A stretch of 9,633 bases of DNA from Sphingobium sp. (GCA_030148625.1 JASBTC010000317.1:1-9633); one strand, 5' to 3'; numbered from the stretch's first letter, positions 1 through 6,623 are shown. The notes: a model not told the origin generated them from the letters alone. Translations and numbers: made by a program.

Positions 1-32
1 GCCGGGTGGGGGAGCGGGCCGGTGGGGCAACC

Positions 33-58
33 GGAAATTCGCCATTCGGCGAATTTCC
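33..58. repeat. Perfect 11-bp inverted repeat with 4-nt spacer
   Basis: GGAAATTCGCC (33-43) is followed by ATTC and then its exact reverse complement GGCGAATTTCC (48-58). It lies about 115 nt upstream of the oxidoreductase start. Neither strand has a T-run after the stem, so it is not a classical intrinsic terminator. It could be a repressor operator for the downstream operon, or a 3' hairpin of a gene beyond the left edge. The rest of 1-173 shows no gene I can support. Confidence 0.6.
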
Positions 59-156
59 AAACAGGCTCTAATCCTGACCGTCGTCGTTCGTCGAAAATTC
101 GTGCATCGCGCAGTCGCTGGATTTGCGCGGTGCACCTGCGCGCGATAGCCTTTGCC

Positions 157-164
157 GAGGGAGG
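157..164 (+). promoter_or_regulatory. Shine-Dalgarno that fixes the start at 174
   Basis: The purine run GAGGGAGG lies 9 nt before the ATG at 174. It favours that start over an in-frame upstream start at 123, which would add 17 residues (including an extra Cys) ahead of the first beta-strand of the ferredoxin fold and has no comparable ribosome-binding site. Confidence 0.7.
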
Positions 165-173
165 ATTTCGGCA

Positions 174-644
174 ATGGCGATCAGGCTCACGGTCAATGGT
201 ACGCGGCAGAGCTATGGCGGTGACCCCGACATGCCTTTGCTCTGGTATCTGCGCGACGAACTCGATCTGATCGGGACGAAATTCGGCTGCGGCATCGCCA
301 GTTGTGGTGCCTGCACCGTCCATGTCGCGGGCGAAGCGCGGCGATCCTGCGCCACGCCGATGTCCGAGCTGGACGGCGCTCGCGTCACCACGATCGAGGG
401 CATGGCGAAGGGTGACGTCCTCCATCCGGTCCAGCAGGCCTGGATCGAAGAGGATGTCGCGCAATGCGGCTATTGCCAGACCGGGCAGATCATGGCGGTC
501 GCCGATCTGCTGGCGCGCAATCCCAATCCCAGCGATGACGAGATCGACCAGAACCTCAATAACCTGTGTCGGTGCGGCAGCTATGCGCGCTTGCGCAAGG
601 GCGTCCATCGCGCCGCCGCGCTGATGAAGGGGAAGGGGGCATGA
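174..644 (+). CDS. [2Fe-2S] small subunit of a molybdenum hydroxylase (isoquinoline 1-oxidoreductase alpha-like)
   Basis: This 156-residue protein is the electron-transfer subunit of a xanthine oxidase-family enzyme. It passes electrons from the molybdenum centre in the partner subunit encoded next. The N-terminal plant-type ferredoxin domain carries C39, C44, C47 and C59 in the pattern [14 protein letters not shown] plus a later Cys. The C-terminal helical domain carries the second cluster: C98 and C101 in QCGYC, and C132 and C134 in LCRCG. Length and motif order match family small subunits such as IorA. Its stop overlaps the next start as ATGA (641-644), so the two subunits are probably translationally coupled. 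The physiological substrate cannot be read from the sequence: isoquinoline-type N-heterocycles and aldehydes are both handled by relatives. The iorA symbol would overstate what is known. Confidence 0.93.
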   Translation: MAIRLTVNGTRQSYGGDPDMPLLWYLRDELDLIGTKFGCGIASCGACTVHVAGEARRSCATPMSELDGARVTTIEGMAKGDVLHPVQQAWIEEDVAQCGYCQTGQIMAVADLLARNPNPSDDEIDQNLNNLCRCGSYARLRKGVHRAAALMKGKGA

Positions 645-2869
645 CGATCCAGCTCGATCGCCGCGCATTCCTGCGCGTCGCCGCCGTTTCGGGTGGGATG
701 GTGCTGACCATCAAGCACCAGGCGTTCGCCGCACCCTCGGACGCCGCCGCCGATCTCGGCCTGCATGTCCGGCTGACCCCGGACAACCGGCTGATCATCC
801 GGACCGCGACCACGGAGATCGGGCAGGGGACCAACACCTCGATCCCGATGCTGATCGTCGAGGAGCTCGATTTCCCCTTTGCGCGGACCGGGGTGGAGAA
901 CATCCAGCCGCCGCTGCGCCGCAATGCCGAAGGCCGGACCGAATCCGCCGCCTTTGCCGATGGCGCGGGCGGGTCGACAGCGATCTGGGAAAGCTATGAT
1001 TCGGCGCGCCAGGTGGGCGCCGTCGCGCGCAATTTGCTGATGCAGGAAGCGGCGGCGCGCTGGTCGGTGCCGATCGCCGACCTGTCGACGGCGGACGGAC
1101 ATGTCGTCCATGCAGCAAGCAAGAGGCGGCTGGCCTATGGCGCGCTTGCCGAGGGAGCCGCCAGGCGGCCGGTTCCCGCCGAACCCTTGCCGTTGAAGCC
1201 GCGCTCGGCACATCGGCTGATCGGCACGCCGCAGAAACAGAAGGAAGCGCGCGCCATCGTCACCGGCGAGCGGCTGTTCGGCATCGACCAGACGATGCCC
1301 GGCATGCTTCATGCCGTCATCCTGCGTGCGCCCGTGCTCGACGCGTCGGTCGCCGCGATCGACGACAAGGCCGCCAGGGCAGTGCCCGGTGTTCGTCATA
1401 TCGTCCGCCTGCCCGCGATCGCGCCGGGCAGCGCCTATCGCAACCGCCCCCTCGCCGAAGGCGTCGCAGTGGTCGCCGACAGCCATTGGGCGGCGCTCAA
1501 GGGGCGCGAGGCGCTCAAGGTGGAGTGGGCGGGCGGTGCCACCGGAGAGAATGGCGATGAACGCATCGCTGCCGCCTGGGCCGATCTGGCCGCGGGCAAG
1601 GGGCATCGCCTGGGTGAAGCGGGTGATGTCGATGCCGCATTCGCCGGCGCTGCCAAGCTGGTCGATGCGCGTTACGATGCGCCGATGGTCGCGCATGCGC
1701 CGATGGAGCCACAGAACACGCTGGCGCATGTCACCGCACAAGGCGCGACGGTGATCACGCCGACCCAACAGCCGATAGGCGTCGCCGGAACCGTCGCCGA
1801 GGTGCTGGGCATCCCGATCGAGTCGGTGAAGGTCGTGCCCGTGCGCTGCGGCGGCGGCTTTGGGCGGCGGCTTTATACCGATATGGTTGCCGAGGCGGCC
1901 TTGGTCGCCAAGGCGGTGGGTGTGCCCGTGAAGCTGGTCTGGACGCGCGAATGCGACATCGCGACCGATCTTTACCGGCCCGGCGGTGCGCATCGGTTCC
2001 GCGCCGCGCTCGATGCGAAGGGCGCACTGACCGGCTGGACGCATGGCGTCGCCAGCCAGTCGCGCCGCTATCGCGGTCCGGCCGATCAGAGCGCGGCATC
2101 GCTCGCCGCGTCCGAGGTCCCCGTCGTCGACTATCCCGGTGCGCTCGTGCCCAATCGGCGTTTCGATTATGTGCCGATCGAAAGCGCCGCGCCACGTGGC
2201 GCCTGGCGCGCGCCGGGCCACAATATCAACGGCTGGACGATGCAGGCCTTTCTCGACGAGGTCGCCGAGGCGGCGGGGCAGGATCCGCTCGCATTCCGCC
2301 TTGCGCTGCTCGGCGAGCCTCGCGACCTGCCTTATGCCAGTCATGGCGGACCGACCTTCTCGACCGGACGACTCGCCGCGGTGCTCCGGCTGGCGGCGGA
2401 GAAGGGCGATTGGGGCAGGCCCTTGCCCAAGGGATCGGGGCGCGGCATCGCCGGGCATTTCTCGTTCGGATCCTATGTTGCGCATGTCGTGCAGGTGACG
2501 ATGAAACCCGGCGGCGTTTTCAGCGTCGATCGCGTCACGAGCGGGATCGATTGCGGCATCGCGGTCAATCCCAACGGCATCGCCATGCAGAATGAGGGAT
2601 CGATCAACGATGCGCTCTCCACCGCGCTCGGCCAGGCGATCACCATTCGTGGCGGCCGGGTGGAGCAGAGCAATTTCGCCGATTATCCGATGATGCGGAT
2701 CGATCGTGCCGCGACGCGGATCGAAACGCATATCGTGCCGAGCGATGCGCCGCCGCGCGGCATGGGCGAACCCAGCCTGCCGCCGTTCACCGCCGCGCTC
2801 ACCAATGCGATCCATGCCGCGAGCGGCAAGCGGATCCGTTCATTGCCGATCGGCGATCAACTTGCCTGA
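641..2869 (+). CDS. Molybdopterin-binding large subunit, xanthine dehydrogenase family (IorB-like), Tat-exported
   Basis: This 742-residue protein is the catalytic subunit that binds molybdenum-molybdopterin and hydroxylates the substrate using water. The ATG at 641 overlaps the small-subunit stop. The N-terminus has a twin-arginine motif ([10 protein letters not shown]7-R8), a moderately hydrophobic stretch and an Ala-rich end near residue 31. This suggests folded export to the periplasm together with the small subunit, as proposed for IorB-type aldehyde dehydrogenases. Family landmarks are MEPQNT (355-360), the glycine-rich cofactor loop GGGFGRRL (404-411), PRGAWRAPG (518-526), and MGEPSLPP (708-715). 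E710 in the last motif is the likely catalytic glutamate. Full length for the single-polypeptide IorB subgroup. No cytochrome c subunit, XdhC-like chaperone or molybdopterin cytosine dinucleotide gene follows; any such partner must lie to the left or elsewhere. Confidence 0.92.
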   Translation: MTIQLDRRAFLRVAAVSGGMVLTIKHQAFAAPSDAAADLGLHVRLTPDNRLIIRTATTEIGQGTNTSIPMLIVEELDFPFARTGVENIQPPLRRNAEGRTESAAFADGAGGSTAIWESYDSARQVGAVARNLLMQEAAARWSVPIADLSTADGHVVHAASKRRLAYGALAEGAARRPVPAEPLPLKPRSAHRLIGTPQKQKEARAIVTGERLFGIDQTMPGMLHAVILRAPVLDASVAAIDDKAARAVPGVRHIVRLPAIAPGSAYRNRPLAEGVAVVADSHWAALKGREALKVEWAGGATGENGDERIAAAWADLAAGKGHRLGEAGDVDAAFAGAAKLVDARYDAPMVAHAPMEPQNTLAHVTAQGATVITPTQQPIGVAGTVAEVLGIPIESVKVVPVRCGGGFGRRLYTDMVAEAALVAKAVGVPVKLVWTRECDIATDLYRPGGAHRFRAALDAKGALTGWTHGVASQSRRYRGPADQSAASLAASEVPVVDYPGALVPNRRFDYVPIESAAPRGAWRAPGHNINGWTMQAFLDEVAEAAGQDPLAFRLALLGEPRDLPYASHGGPTFSTGRLAAVLRLAAEKGDWGRPLPKGSGRGIAGHFSFGSYVAHVVQVTMKPGGVFSVDRVTSGIDCGIAVNPNGIAMQNEGSINDALSTALGQAITIRGGRVEQSNFADYPMMRIDRAATRIETHIVPSDAPPRGMGEPSLPPFTAALTNAIHAASGKRIRSLPIGDQLA

Positions 2870-2904
2870 TGCCCGGTTGCAAAAGCTGCATGTGCGATTG
2901 CCGG

Positions 2905-2943
2905 TTTCAAAGTTGTGATAGTTTGAAATAATATTATCTCAAC
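2905..2943 (+). promoter_or_regulatory. AT-rich promoter-like segment with inverted repeat
   Basis: Positions 2905-2940 are only 8/36 G or C, in sharp contrast to the surrounding GC-rich DNA. TTCAAA (2906-2911) and TAATAT (2929-2934) are separated by 17 bp and each match the sigma-70 consensus at 4 of 6 positions. A perfect 7-bp inverted repeat, TTTCAAA (2905-2911) and TTTGAAA (2922-2928) with a 10-nt spacer, overlaps the -35 and the spacer, where a repressor could sit. Transcription from here would start near 2941-2943, just at the base of the first leader hairpin. Upstream, 2870-2904 shows nothing I recognise. Confidence 0.35.
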
Positions 2944-3041
2944 TTCACCGCATGACAAAATGTGGTGAGCGGCAAGGTCCGCTATTCGCAGGGAAAAGCA
3001 AGCCTGACCCTTCTTCGGCGGAAATGCGCAGCATTTTCGTC
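2944..3041 (+). ncRNA. Hairpin-rich leader RNA of unknown class
   Basis: Three consecutive hairpins can be drawn on the plus strand. Stem 1 pairs TTCACCGCAT (2944-2953) with ATGTGGTGAG (2960-2969) around GACAAA, including G-U pairs. Stem 2 pairs AGCGG (2968-2972) with CCGCT (2979-2983); it shares 2968-2969 with the outer end of stem 1, so the two compete slightly. Stem 3 pairs 3017-3027 with 3031-3041 around GCA: 11 pairs, two of them G-U. The region sits between a plausible promoter and the SD of a 27-codon ORF and contains no credible reading frame itself. It could be a structured 5' UTR, a cis-regulator or part of a small RNA. I tried to match it to SAM-II, SAM/SAH, TPP, cobalamin, c-di-GMP-I and preQ1 consensus patterns and found no fit. 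Confidence 0.35.
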
Positions 3042-3071
3042 CGTTCGGTCGGGTTTCGCAGGAGAAAAGAA

Positions 3072-3155
3072 ATGAAGTCGTTCGAAACGGCGATCAGCCT
3101 CGTGCTGGTACTCGCCACTCAGGCGCTTGCGATCGGCGTAGTCTTCGCCGCGTAA
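3072..3155 (+). CDS. 27-residue hydrophobic small protein, unknown function
   Basis: The ATG at 3072 is preceded by AGGAG (3060-3064) with 7-nt spacing, one of the best ribosome-binding sites in the window. The product has a short polar N-terminus (MKSFET) followed by about 20 hydrophobic residues, among them ISLVLVLATQALAIGVVFA, and ends almost at once with a TAA stop. It would be a single-helix membrane microprotein. A signal-peptide reading is unlikely because nothing follows the hydrophobic stretch. An intrinsic terminator begins 12 nt after the stop, which supports a monocistronic unit. It contains no Met after the start and no Cys, so it does not look like an attenuator leader peptide for metZ. 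The longer in-frame start at 2952 would run through the leader hairpins, lacks a ribosome-binding site and is not favoured. I do not recognise the family. Confidence 0.6.
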   Translation: MKSFETAISLVLVLATQALAIGVVFAA

Positions 3156-3167
3156 GCCCCTTCGAAG

Positions 3168-3198
3168 CCCCGCCCGGCAATCCGCCCGGCGGGGTTTT
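3168..3198 (+). terminator. Intrinsic terminator after the small ORF
   Basis: CCCCGCC (3168-3174) pairs with GGCGGGG (3188-3194), with a smaller internal CGG/CCG stem around CAAT, and is followed directly by TTTT (3195-3198). This GC-rich stem plus T-tract separates the small ORF from metZ and implies that metZ has its own promoter, unless read-through is regulated. Confidence 0.75.
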
Positions 3199-3233
3199 GT
3201 ATTTCAGGGACCTCTCCCATCGTGCATCGCGCA

Positions 3234-3261
3234 TTGACGCAGCCCGCCTCCCCGCTGCAAA
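3234..3261 (+). promoter_or_regulatory. Weak candidate promoter for metZ
   Basis: TTGACG (3234-3239) is a good -35 match. The best hexamer at suitable distance is TGCAAA (3256-3261, 16-bp spacing), which matches TATAAT at only three positions. If real, transcription would begin within a few nucleotides of the metZ ATG. The 73 nt between the terminator and metZ otherwise show no riboswitch I recognise. Confidence 0.2.
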
Positions 3262-3271
3262 GCGGCCCGCG

Positions 3272-4480
3272 ATGAAAAGACATACCGGCCAGGATCGTTC
3301 GATCACCGAAACATGGCGTCCCGCGACGCAGGCCGTGCGCGGCGGAACCGCGCGTTCGGAATGGGGGGAGACCAGCGAGGCGCTCTTTCTGACCTCCGGC
3401 TATGCCTATGACTGCGCGGGCGACGCGGCGGCGCGCTTTGCCGGCGAGCAGCAGGGCATGACCTATAGCCGGCTGCAGAATCCCACCGTCGACATGCTCG
3501 AACAGCGGATTGCGCTGCTTGAAGGCGCCGAAGCGGCGCGTTGCCAGGCGTCGGGCATGGCGGCGATGACCGCGGCGTTGCTGTGTCAGCTCAGCCAGGG
3601 CGACCATGTCGTCGCTGGTCGCGCCGCATTCGGATCGTGCCGCTGGCTCACCGACTCGCTGATGCCGCGCTTCGGAATCTCGTCGACAATCATCGACGGT
3701 CGCGACACCGATGCGTGGCGCGATGCGATCCAGCCCAATACCAAGGTCTTCTTCTTCGAGACGCCGGCCAATCCGACGATGGACATCGTCGACATGGCGG
3801 CGGTGTGCGGCATCGCGCGCGAACACGGCATCACCACCGTCGTCGACAATGCCTTTGCCACGCCGGTGCTGCAGCGGCCGATGGAATTCGGTGCCGATGT
3901 CGTCGCCTATTCGGCGACCAAGATGATGGACGGGCAGGGGCGGGTGCTGGCCGGCGCGGTCTGCGGAACGCGCGCCTTTATCGACGATGTGCTGCTGCCG
4001 TTCACGCGCAACACCGGGCCGACTCTGTCGGCGTTCAACGCCTGGGTCGTGCTCAAGGGGCTCGAGACGCTCGACCTGCGCATCCATCGCCAGAGCGAGA
4101 ATGCGCTGAAGGTCGGCCGCTTCCTCGAGGGGCGCGTGCCGCGCATCCTCCATCCCGGCCTGCCCAGCCACCCGCAGCACAATCTGGCGATGAGCCAGAT
4201 GAAGGCCTGCGGCCCGATCTTCTCGATCTATCTAGACGGCGGCCGCACCCAGGCGCACGGTTTGCTCGATGCGCTCAAGCTGGTCGATATCTCGAACAAT
4301 ATCGGCGATTCGCGCAGCCTGATGACGCATCCATGCTCGACCACCCATGCCGGCCTGTCCGCCGAAGTGCGCGCGGAGATGGGCGTCGAGGAAGGCATGC
4401 TGCGCCTGAACGTCGGCCTGGAGGATCCCGACGACCTGATCGAGGATTTCGACCAGGCACTCAGCGCGGTCGGGCTGTGA
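3272..4480 (+). CDS. metZ: O-succinylhomoserine sulfhydrylase
   Basis: This 402-residue PLP enzyme of the Cys/Met metabolism family makes homocysteine from O-succinylhomoserine and sulfide, the direct sulfhydrylation route to methionine in the cytoplasm. The N-terminus ETWRPATQAVRGG and SEALFLTSGYAYD are typical of alphaproteobacterial MetZ. Family residues visible are the YSR phosphate-binding motif (65-67), D192 in VDNAFATP (pyridine nitrogen), and the Schiff-base lysine K217 in YSATKMMDGQGRV. Near the C-terminus SLMTHP (349-354) is the substrate-carboxylate region. The ATG at 3272 was chosen because the reading frame upstream contains no other ATG or GTG and runs into the terminator; the start has no clear SD. 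Cystathionine gamma-synthase or a lyase is the main alternative, but SATKMMDGQGRV favours MetZ. It heads a compact string with apaG about 17 nt downstream. Confidence 0.92.
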   Translation: MKRHTGQDRSITETWRPATQAVRGGTARSEWGETSEALFLTSGYAYDCAGDAAARFAGEQQGMTYSRLQNPTVDMLEQRIALLEGAEAARCQASGMAAMTAALLCQLSQGDHVVAGRAAFGSCRWLTDSLMPRFGISSTIIDGRDTDAWRDAIQPNTKVFFFETPANPTMDIVDMAAVCGIAREHGITTVVDNAFATPVLQRPMEFGADVVAYSATKMMDGQGRVLAGAVCGTRAFIDDVLLPFTRNTGPTLSAFNAWVVLKGLETLDLRIHRQSENALKVGRFLEGRVPRILHPGLPSHPQHNLAMSQMKACGPIFSIYLDGGRTQAHGLLDALKLVDISNNIGDSRSLMTHPCSTTHAGLSAEVRAEMGVEEGMLRLNVGLEDPDDLIEDFDQALSAVGL

Positions 4481-4497
4481 ACACGCCCTCCCGCTCG

Positions 4498-4896
4498 ATG
4501 AACGCGCTGTTTCCGTACGCGGAAACGACGCGCGGCGTCACCGTGCGGGTGTCGGTCAGCTATCTGCCCGAACAGTCGGAGCCCGAGCGCGGGCGCTGGT
4601 TCTGGGCCTATCATATCCGCATCGAGAATGGCGGCGATGCCGCCGTCCAGCTCCTCGCCCGGCATTGGGTGATCACCGACGGCCGCGGCGCGCGCCATTC
4701 GGTCGAGGGTGAGGGCGTCGTCGGCGAACAGCCGGTGATCGCGCCCGGTGCGGCTTACGACTATGTTTCCGGTTGCCCGCTCAGCACGCCGAGCGGTTCG
4801 ATGCAGGGCAGCTATCATATGATCGGCGAGGATGGATCGGGTTTCGACGTGAAGATCCCGCGTTTCCCGCTGCTGGCACCTGTCGGGGCGGAGTGA
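4498..4896 (+). CDS. apaG: ApaG domain protein
   Basis: This 132-residue protein covers the full length of the ApaG family, a small immunoglobulin-like beta-sandwich linked in enterobacteria to cobalt/magnesium resistance and diadenosine tetraphosphate control; its molecular role is not settled. Conserved segments are FWAYHIRIEN (35-44), QLLARHWVITDG (51-62), EGEGVVGEQPVIAPG (70-84) and MQGSYHMI (102-109). The ATG at 4498 gives the usual family length. A GTG at 4477, overlapping the metZ stop, would add seven residues and is a real alternative; neither start has a strong SD, which fits translation coupled to metZ. Confidence 0.9.
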   Translation: MNALFPYAETTRGVTVRVSVSYLPEQSEPERGRWFWAYHIRIENGGDAAVQLLARHWVITDGRGARHSVEGEGVVGEQPVIAPGAAYDYVSGCPLSTPSGSMQGSYHMIGEDGSGFDVKIPRFPLLAPVGAE

Positions 4897-4900
4897 CGGC

Positions 4901-5692
4901 ATGAAGCGGACTCATCTTCCCCTCAACGGCCTGCGTGTCCTCGATGCTGCGGCTCGCCATCTGAGCTTCACGCGCGCGGCCGACGAACTGGCGGTGACGC
5001 CAGCGGCGGTCGGCCAGCAGATCCGCGCGCTGGAGGATACGCTCGGCGTCGTGCTGTTCCGCCGCACTGCCAAGGGCCTCGAACTGACGCCGGAGGGTGA
5101 TGCCGGCCTGGATGCGCTGCGCGCCGGTTTTCTCCAGTTCGAGGAATCGGTCCGCGCGATGCAGGCGGGGCAGAGCAGCAAATCGCTCACCATTGCGGCC
5201 CCGCGCGACTTCACCGCGAAATGGCTTGCGCCGCGGCTGGCCGATTATGGCCGTGGCGATCCGGAGATCCGCTTCACGCTGATCGCAGCGGAGGGCGATC
5301 TCGATTTCACCGAGGCCAATCTCGATCTCGCCATCCGTCTGGCGCAGGGCCCCGGCGAGAATGAGGGTGTCGCGCTGGCCGAGGGCAGCTTCGTCACCGT
5401 GACCGCCGCGAACGGCGCCGATGCACGCATCTCATGGCCCGGATGCCCCGCCGATGCGGATGCCGCGCAGGTCAGCGTCGCCGATGCGGGCCTGGCGATC
5501 GATGCGGCGGCCAGCGGTTTCGGTCGCGCCTGCGTTCCCGGCCTGCTCGCCGCGGGCGATATCGCCTCGGGACGCGTCGCCGCTCTTGGCGAGACCCGGC
5601 CTTCGCCGCTTGCCTATTGGTTGATCGCACCCTTGCCGCAATGGCGGCAGAAGAAAGTGAAGGCGCTGGTCGCGGCGCTTTCGGGGCAATGA
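4901..5692 (+). CDS. LysR-family transcriptional regulator, GcvA-like, short effector domain
   Basis: This 263-residue protein has an N-terminal winged helix-turn-helix (about 6-65): LPLNGLRVLDAAARHLSFTR, then AADELAVTPAAVGQQIRALE, then LFRRTAKGLELTPEG. The opening and the RHLSFTRAADEL segment are typical of GcvA-like LysR regulators. The SD-like GGGGCGGAG lies about 7 nt before the ATG, and the gene begins 4 nt after apaG ends. The effector-binding half (about 95-263) keeps the first strand (SLTIAAPRDFTAKWLAPRL), LDLAIRLAQG, and the C-terminal block around GFGRACVPGLLAAGDIASGR. The family is usually about 290-310 residues, and the deficit lies in the middle of the effector domain (about 160-195). 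No frameshift is evident. Regulator targets are unknown; position suggests control of its own gene string or of sulfur/methionine genes, but that is inference. Confidence 0.88.
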   Translation: MKRTHLPLNGLRVLDAAARHLSFTRAADELAVTPAAVGQQIRALEDTLGVVLFRRTAKGLELTPEGDAGLDALRAGFLQFEESVRAMQAGQSSKSLTIAAPRDFTAKWLAPRLADYGRGDPEIRFTLIAAEGDLDFTEANLDLAIRLAQGPGENEGVALAEGSFVTVTAANGADARISWPGCPADADAAQVSVADAGLAIDAAASGFGRACVPGLLAAGDIASGRVAALGETRPSPLAYWLIAPLPQWRQKKVKALVAALSGQ

Positions 5693-6210
5693 CGCTTCCG
5701 ACATTGAAAAGCGAAAGGCTCGTCCTGCGCCCGCTCGTCGAGAGCGATTCCGTTGCCATGCATGCGGTGTTCAGCGACGATCAGACGATGCGTTACTGGT
5801 CGAGCCCGCCGCACGACACGCTGGAGGAAACCCGCGACTATGTCGTCGGCAATGCCGAACAGGATCGCTGGCTGAGCTGGGCCCTGACGGAGACGGGCGG
5901 TGAAGCGCTGGGCTGGGTGGTGCTGGGCGAGCATCGCGACGGGGTCCGCGAACTCGGCTATATCCTGCGTCGCGACTGCTGGGGACGCGGTTATGCGCGC
6001 GAAGCCGTGGCGACGGTGGTCGATCATGGTTTCCGCTCGCTCCGGCTGCGCCGGATCTTCGCGGACTGCGACCCCGATAATTTCGGCTCGGTTCGCATCC
6101 TCGAACAGCTCGGCTTCCAGCGCGAGGGCCATTTGCGTGCCGAGTGGGAGACGCATATCGGCATTCGCGACAGCCTGATCTTCGGGATGCTCGCTGCCGA
6201 ATGGCGATGA
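5689..6210 (+). CDS. GNAT-family N-acetyltransferase (RimJ/RimL type)
   Basis: This 173-residue protein is a complete GNAT domain. It opens with LKSERLVLRPLVESD (6-20), the usual first strand and helix of the RimJ/RimL subgroup. The acetyl-CoA pyrophosphate-binding motif A follows ELGYILRRDCWGRGYAREAV, with R95, G99, G101 and A103 as the R/Q-x-x-G-x-G/A type loop. Motif B is DPDNFGSVRILEQLGFQREG (128-147), with N131 and the LGF turn. The ATG overlaps the LysR stop (ATGA, 5689-5692), so expression is coupled. The acceptor could be a ribosomal protein N-terminus, an amino acid or a small amine; the sequence does not decide. Confidence 0.9.
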   Translation: MTLPTLKSERLVLRPLVESDSVAMHAVFSDDQTMRYWSSPPHDTLEETRDYVVGNAEQDRWLSWALTETGGEALGWVVLGEHRDGVRELGYILRRDCWGRGYAREAVATVVDHGFRSLRLRRIFADCDPDNFGSVRILEQLGFQREGHLRAEWETHIGIRDSLIFGMLAAEWR

Positions 6211-6497
6211 CCGGCCGTCCGCCGCCGAATCTGTCCGATCCCGCCGAGCGCGCGGCCTATCGGCACGAACTGCGCGCCATCGCGCGCAAGACGCGCTTTT
6301 CGGGGATCGCGCTCGCGTCGATCGGCGCCGTTCTGGCGCTGGCAAGCAAGCGTGTCGACGATCCATCAATGTGGCGGCTCGGCGCGATCCTGGCGATCGC
6401 GGCGGGCGGCGGATTGATGATCTTCGCCATGGCGCGGCGCTCGCTCTATCACCAGCTCCGGATGAACAAGCCGGATGAGGATGAAGGCCGGATTTAA
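6201..6497 (+). CDS. Small two-helix membrane protein, unknown function
   Basis: This 98-residue protein has a polar N-terminus rich in Arg (about 1-33), one hydrophobic segment at about 34-49 (SGIALASIGAVLALAS), a short linker with RVDDPSMW, and a second at about 58-77 (WRLGAILAIAAGGGLMIFAM). It ends in a charged tail (PDEDEGR). Two transmembrane helices with both termini cytoplasmic is the simplest topology, given the positive charge before helix 1 and after helix 2. The start is either ATG 6201 or ATG 6207; the second gives an ATGA overlap with the acetyltransferase stop, like the junctions upstream, and a 96-residue product. It is the last gene of the metZ string. I do not recognise a named family. 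Confidence 0.75.
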   Translation: MAMTGRPPPNLSDPAERAAYRHELRAIARKTRFSGIALASIGAVLALASKRVDDPSMWRLGAILAIAAGGGLMIFAMARRSLYHQLRMNKPDEDEGRI

Positions 6498-6529
6498 GGC
6501 GAGCCTCGGTGGTCCTTTATACTCACATC

Positions 6530-6617
6530 GTCATGCTGAACTTGTTTCAGCATCTATGCGGCAGCCTGCACCATCGCGTCGGTTTCGACATGGACCCTGA
6601 AACGAGTTCAGGGTGAC
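6530..6617. repeat. Paired palindromic intergenic element between convergent genes
   Basis: The left arm (6530-6553) contains an 8-bp hairpin, ATGCTGAA/TTCAGCAT around CTTGT. The right arm (6594-6617) contains ACCCTGAA/TTCAGGGT around ACGAG. The two arms are also imperfect inverted copies of each other, with the shared core GTCAnnCTGAACTnGTTTCAG, so the whole can fold as one long stem or two small ones. It fills most of the 126-nt gap between two convergent genes, 9 nt past the hydrolase stop, so it may serve as a bidirectional terminator or mRNA stabiliser, though no T-run follows. From memory, this type of paired palindrome is common in sphingomonad intergenic regions. The rest of the gap shows nothing. 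Confidence 0.75.
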
Positions 6618-6623
6618 AAGAAT

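Noticed and set aside
80..150. Partly matching GC-rich stem (ATCGCGCAG with CTGCGCGCGAT) before the oxidoreductase genes
   Set aside because: The match is imperfect and made of low-complexity CG runs that are expected by chance in this composition.
581..2815. A 744-codon open frame on the minus strand opposite the molybdopterin subunit
   Set aside because: It is antisense to a gene with clear family motifs, and its composition (rich in Arg, His, Asp, Gly) is that of a GC-rich mirror frame; no recognisable domain or RBS.
2944..3041. SAM-II or another known riboswitch before metZ
   Set aside because: The hairpins do not reproduce the conserved SAM-II core as I remember it, and a terminator plus a small ORF separate them from metZ. 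Rfam was not available, so this is a provisional rejection.
3072..3198. Classical amino-acid attenuator: leader peptide followed by terminator before metZ
   Set aside because: The peptide has no Met beyond the start and no Cys codons, and I see no alternative antiterminator pairing.
3119..4180. A 353-codon minus-strand open frame opposite metZ
   Set aside because: It covers the terminator and the well-supported metZ gene, shows Arg/His-rich low-information translation and no family motif.
3541..4497. A long in-frame extension upstream of apaG
   Set aside because: The extra 300-plus residues overlap metZ out of frame and are Arg-rich shadow sequence; ApaG homology begins at about 4498.
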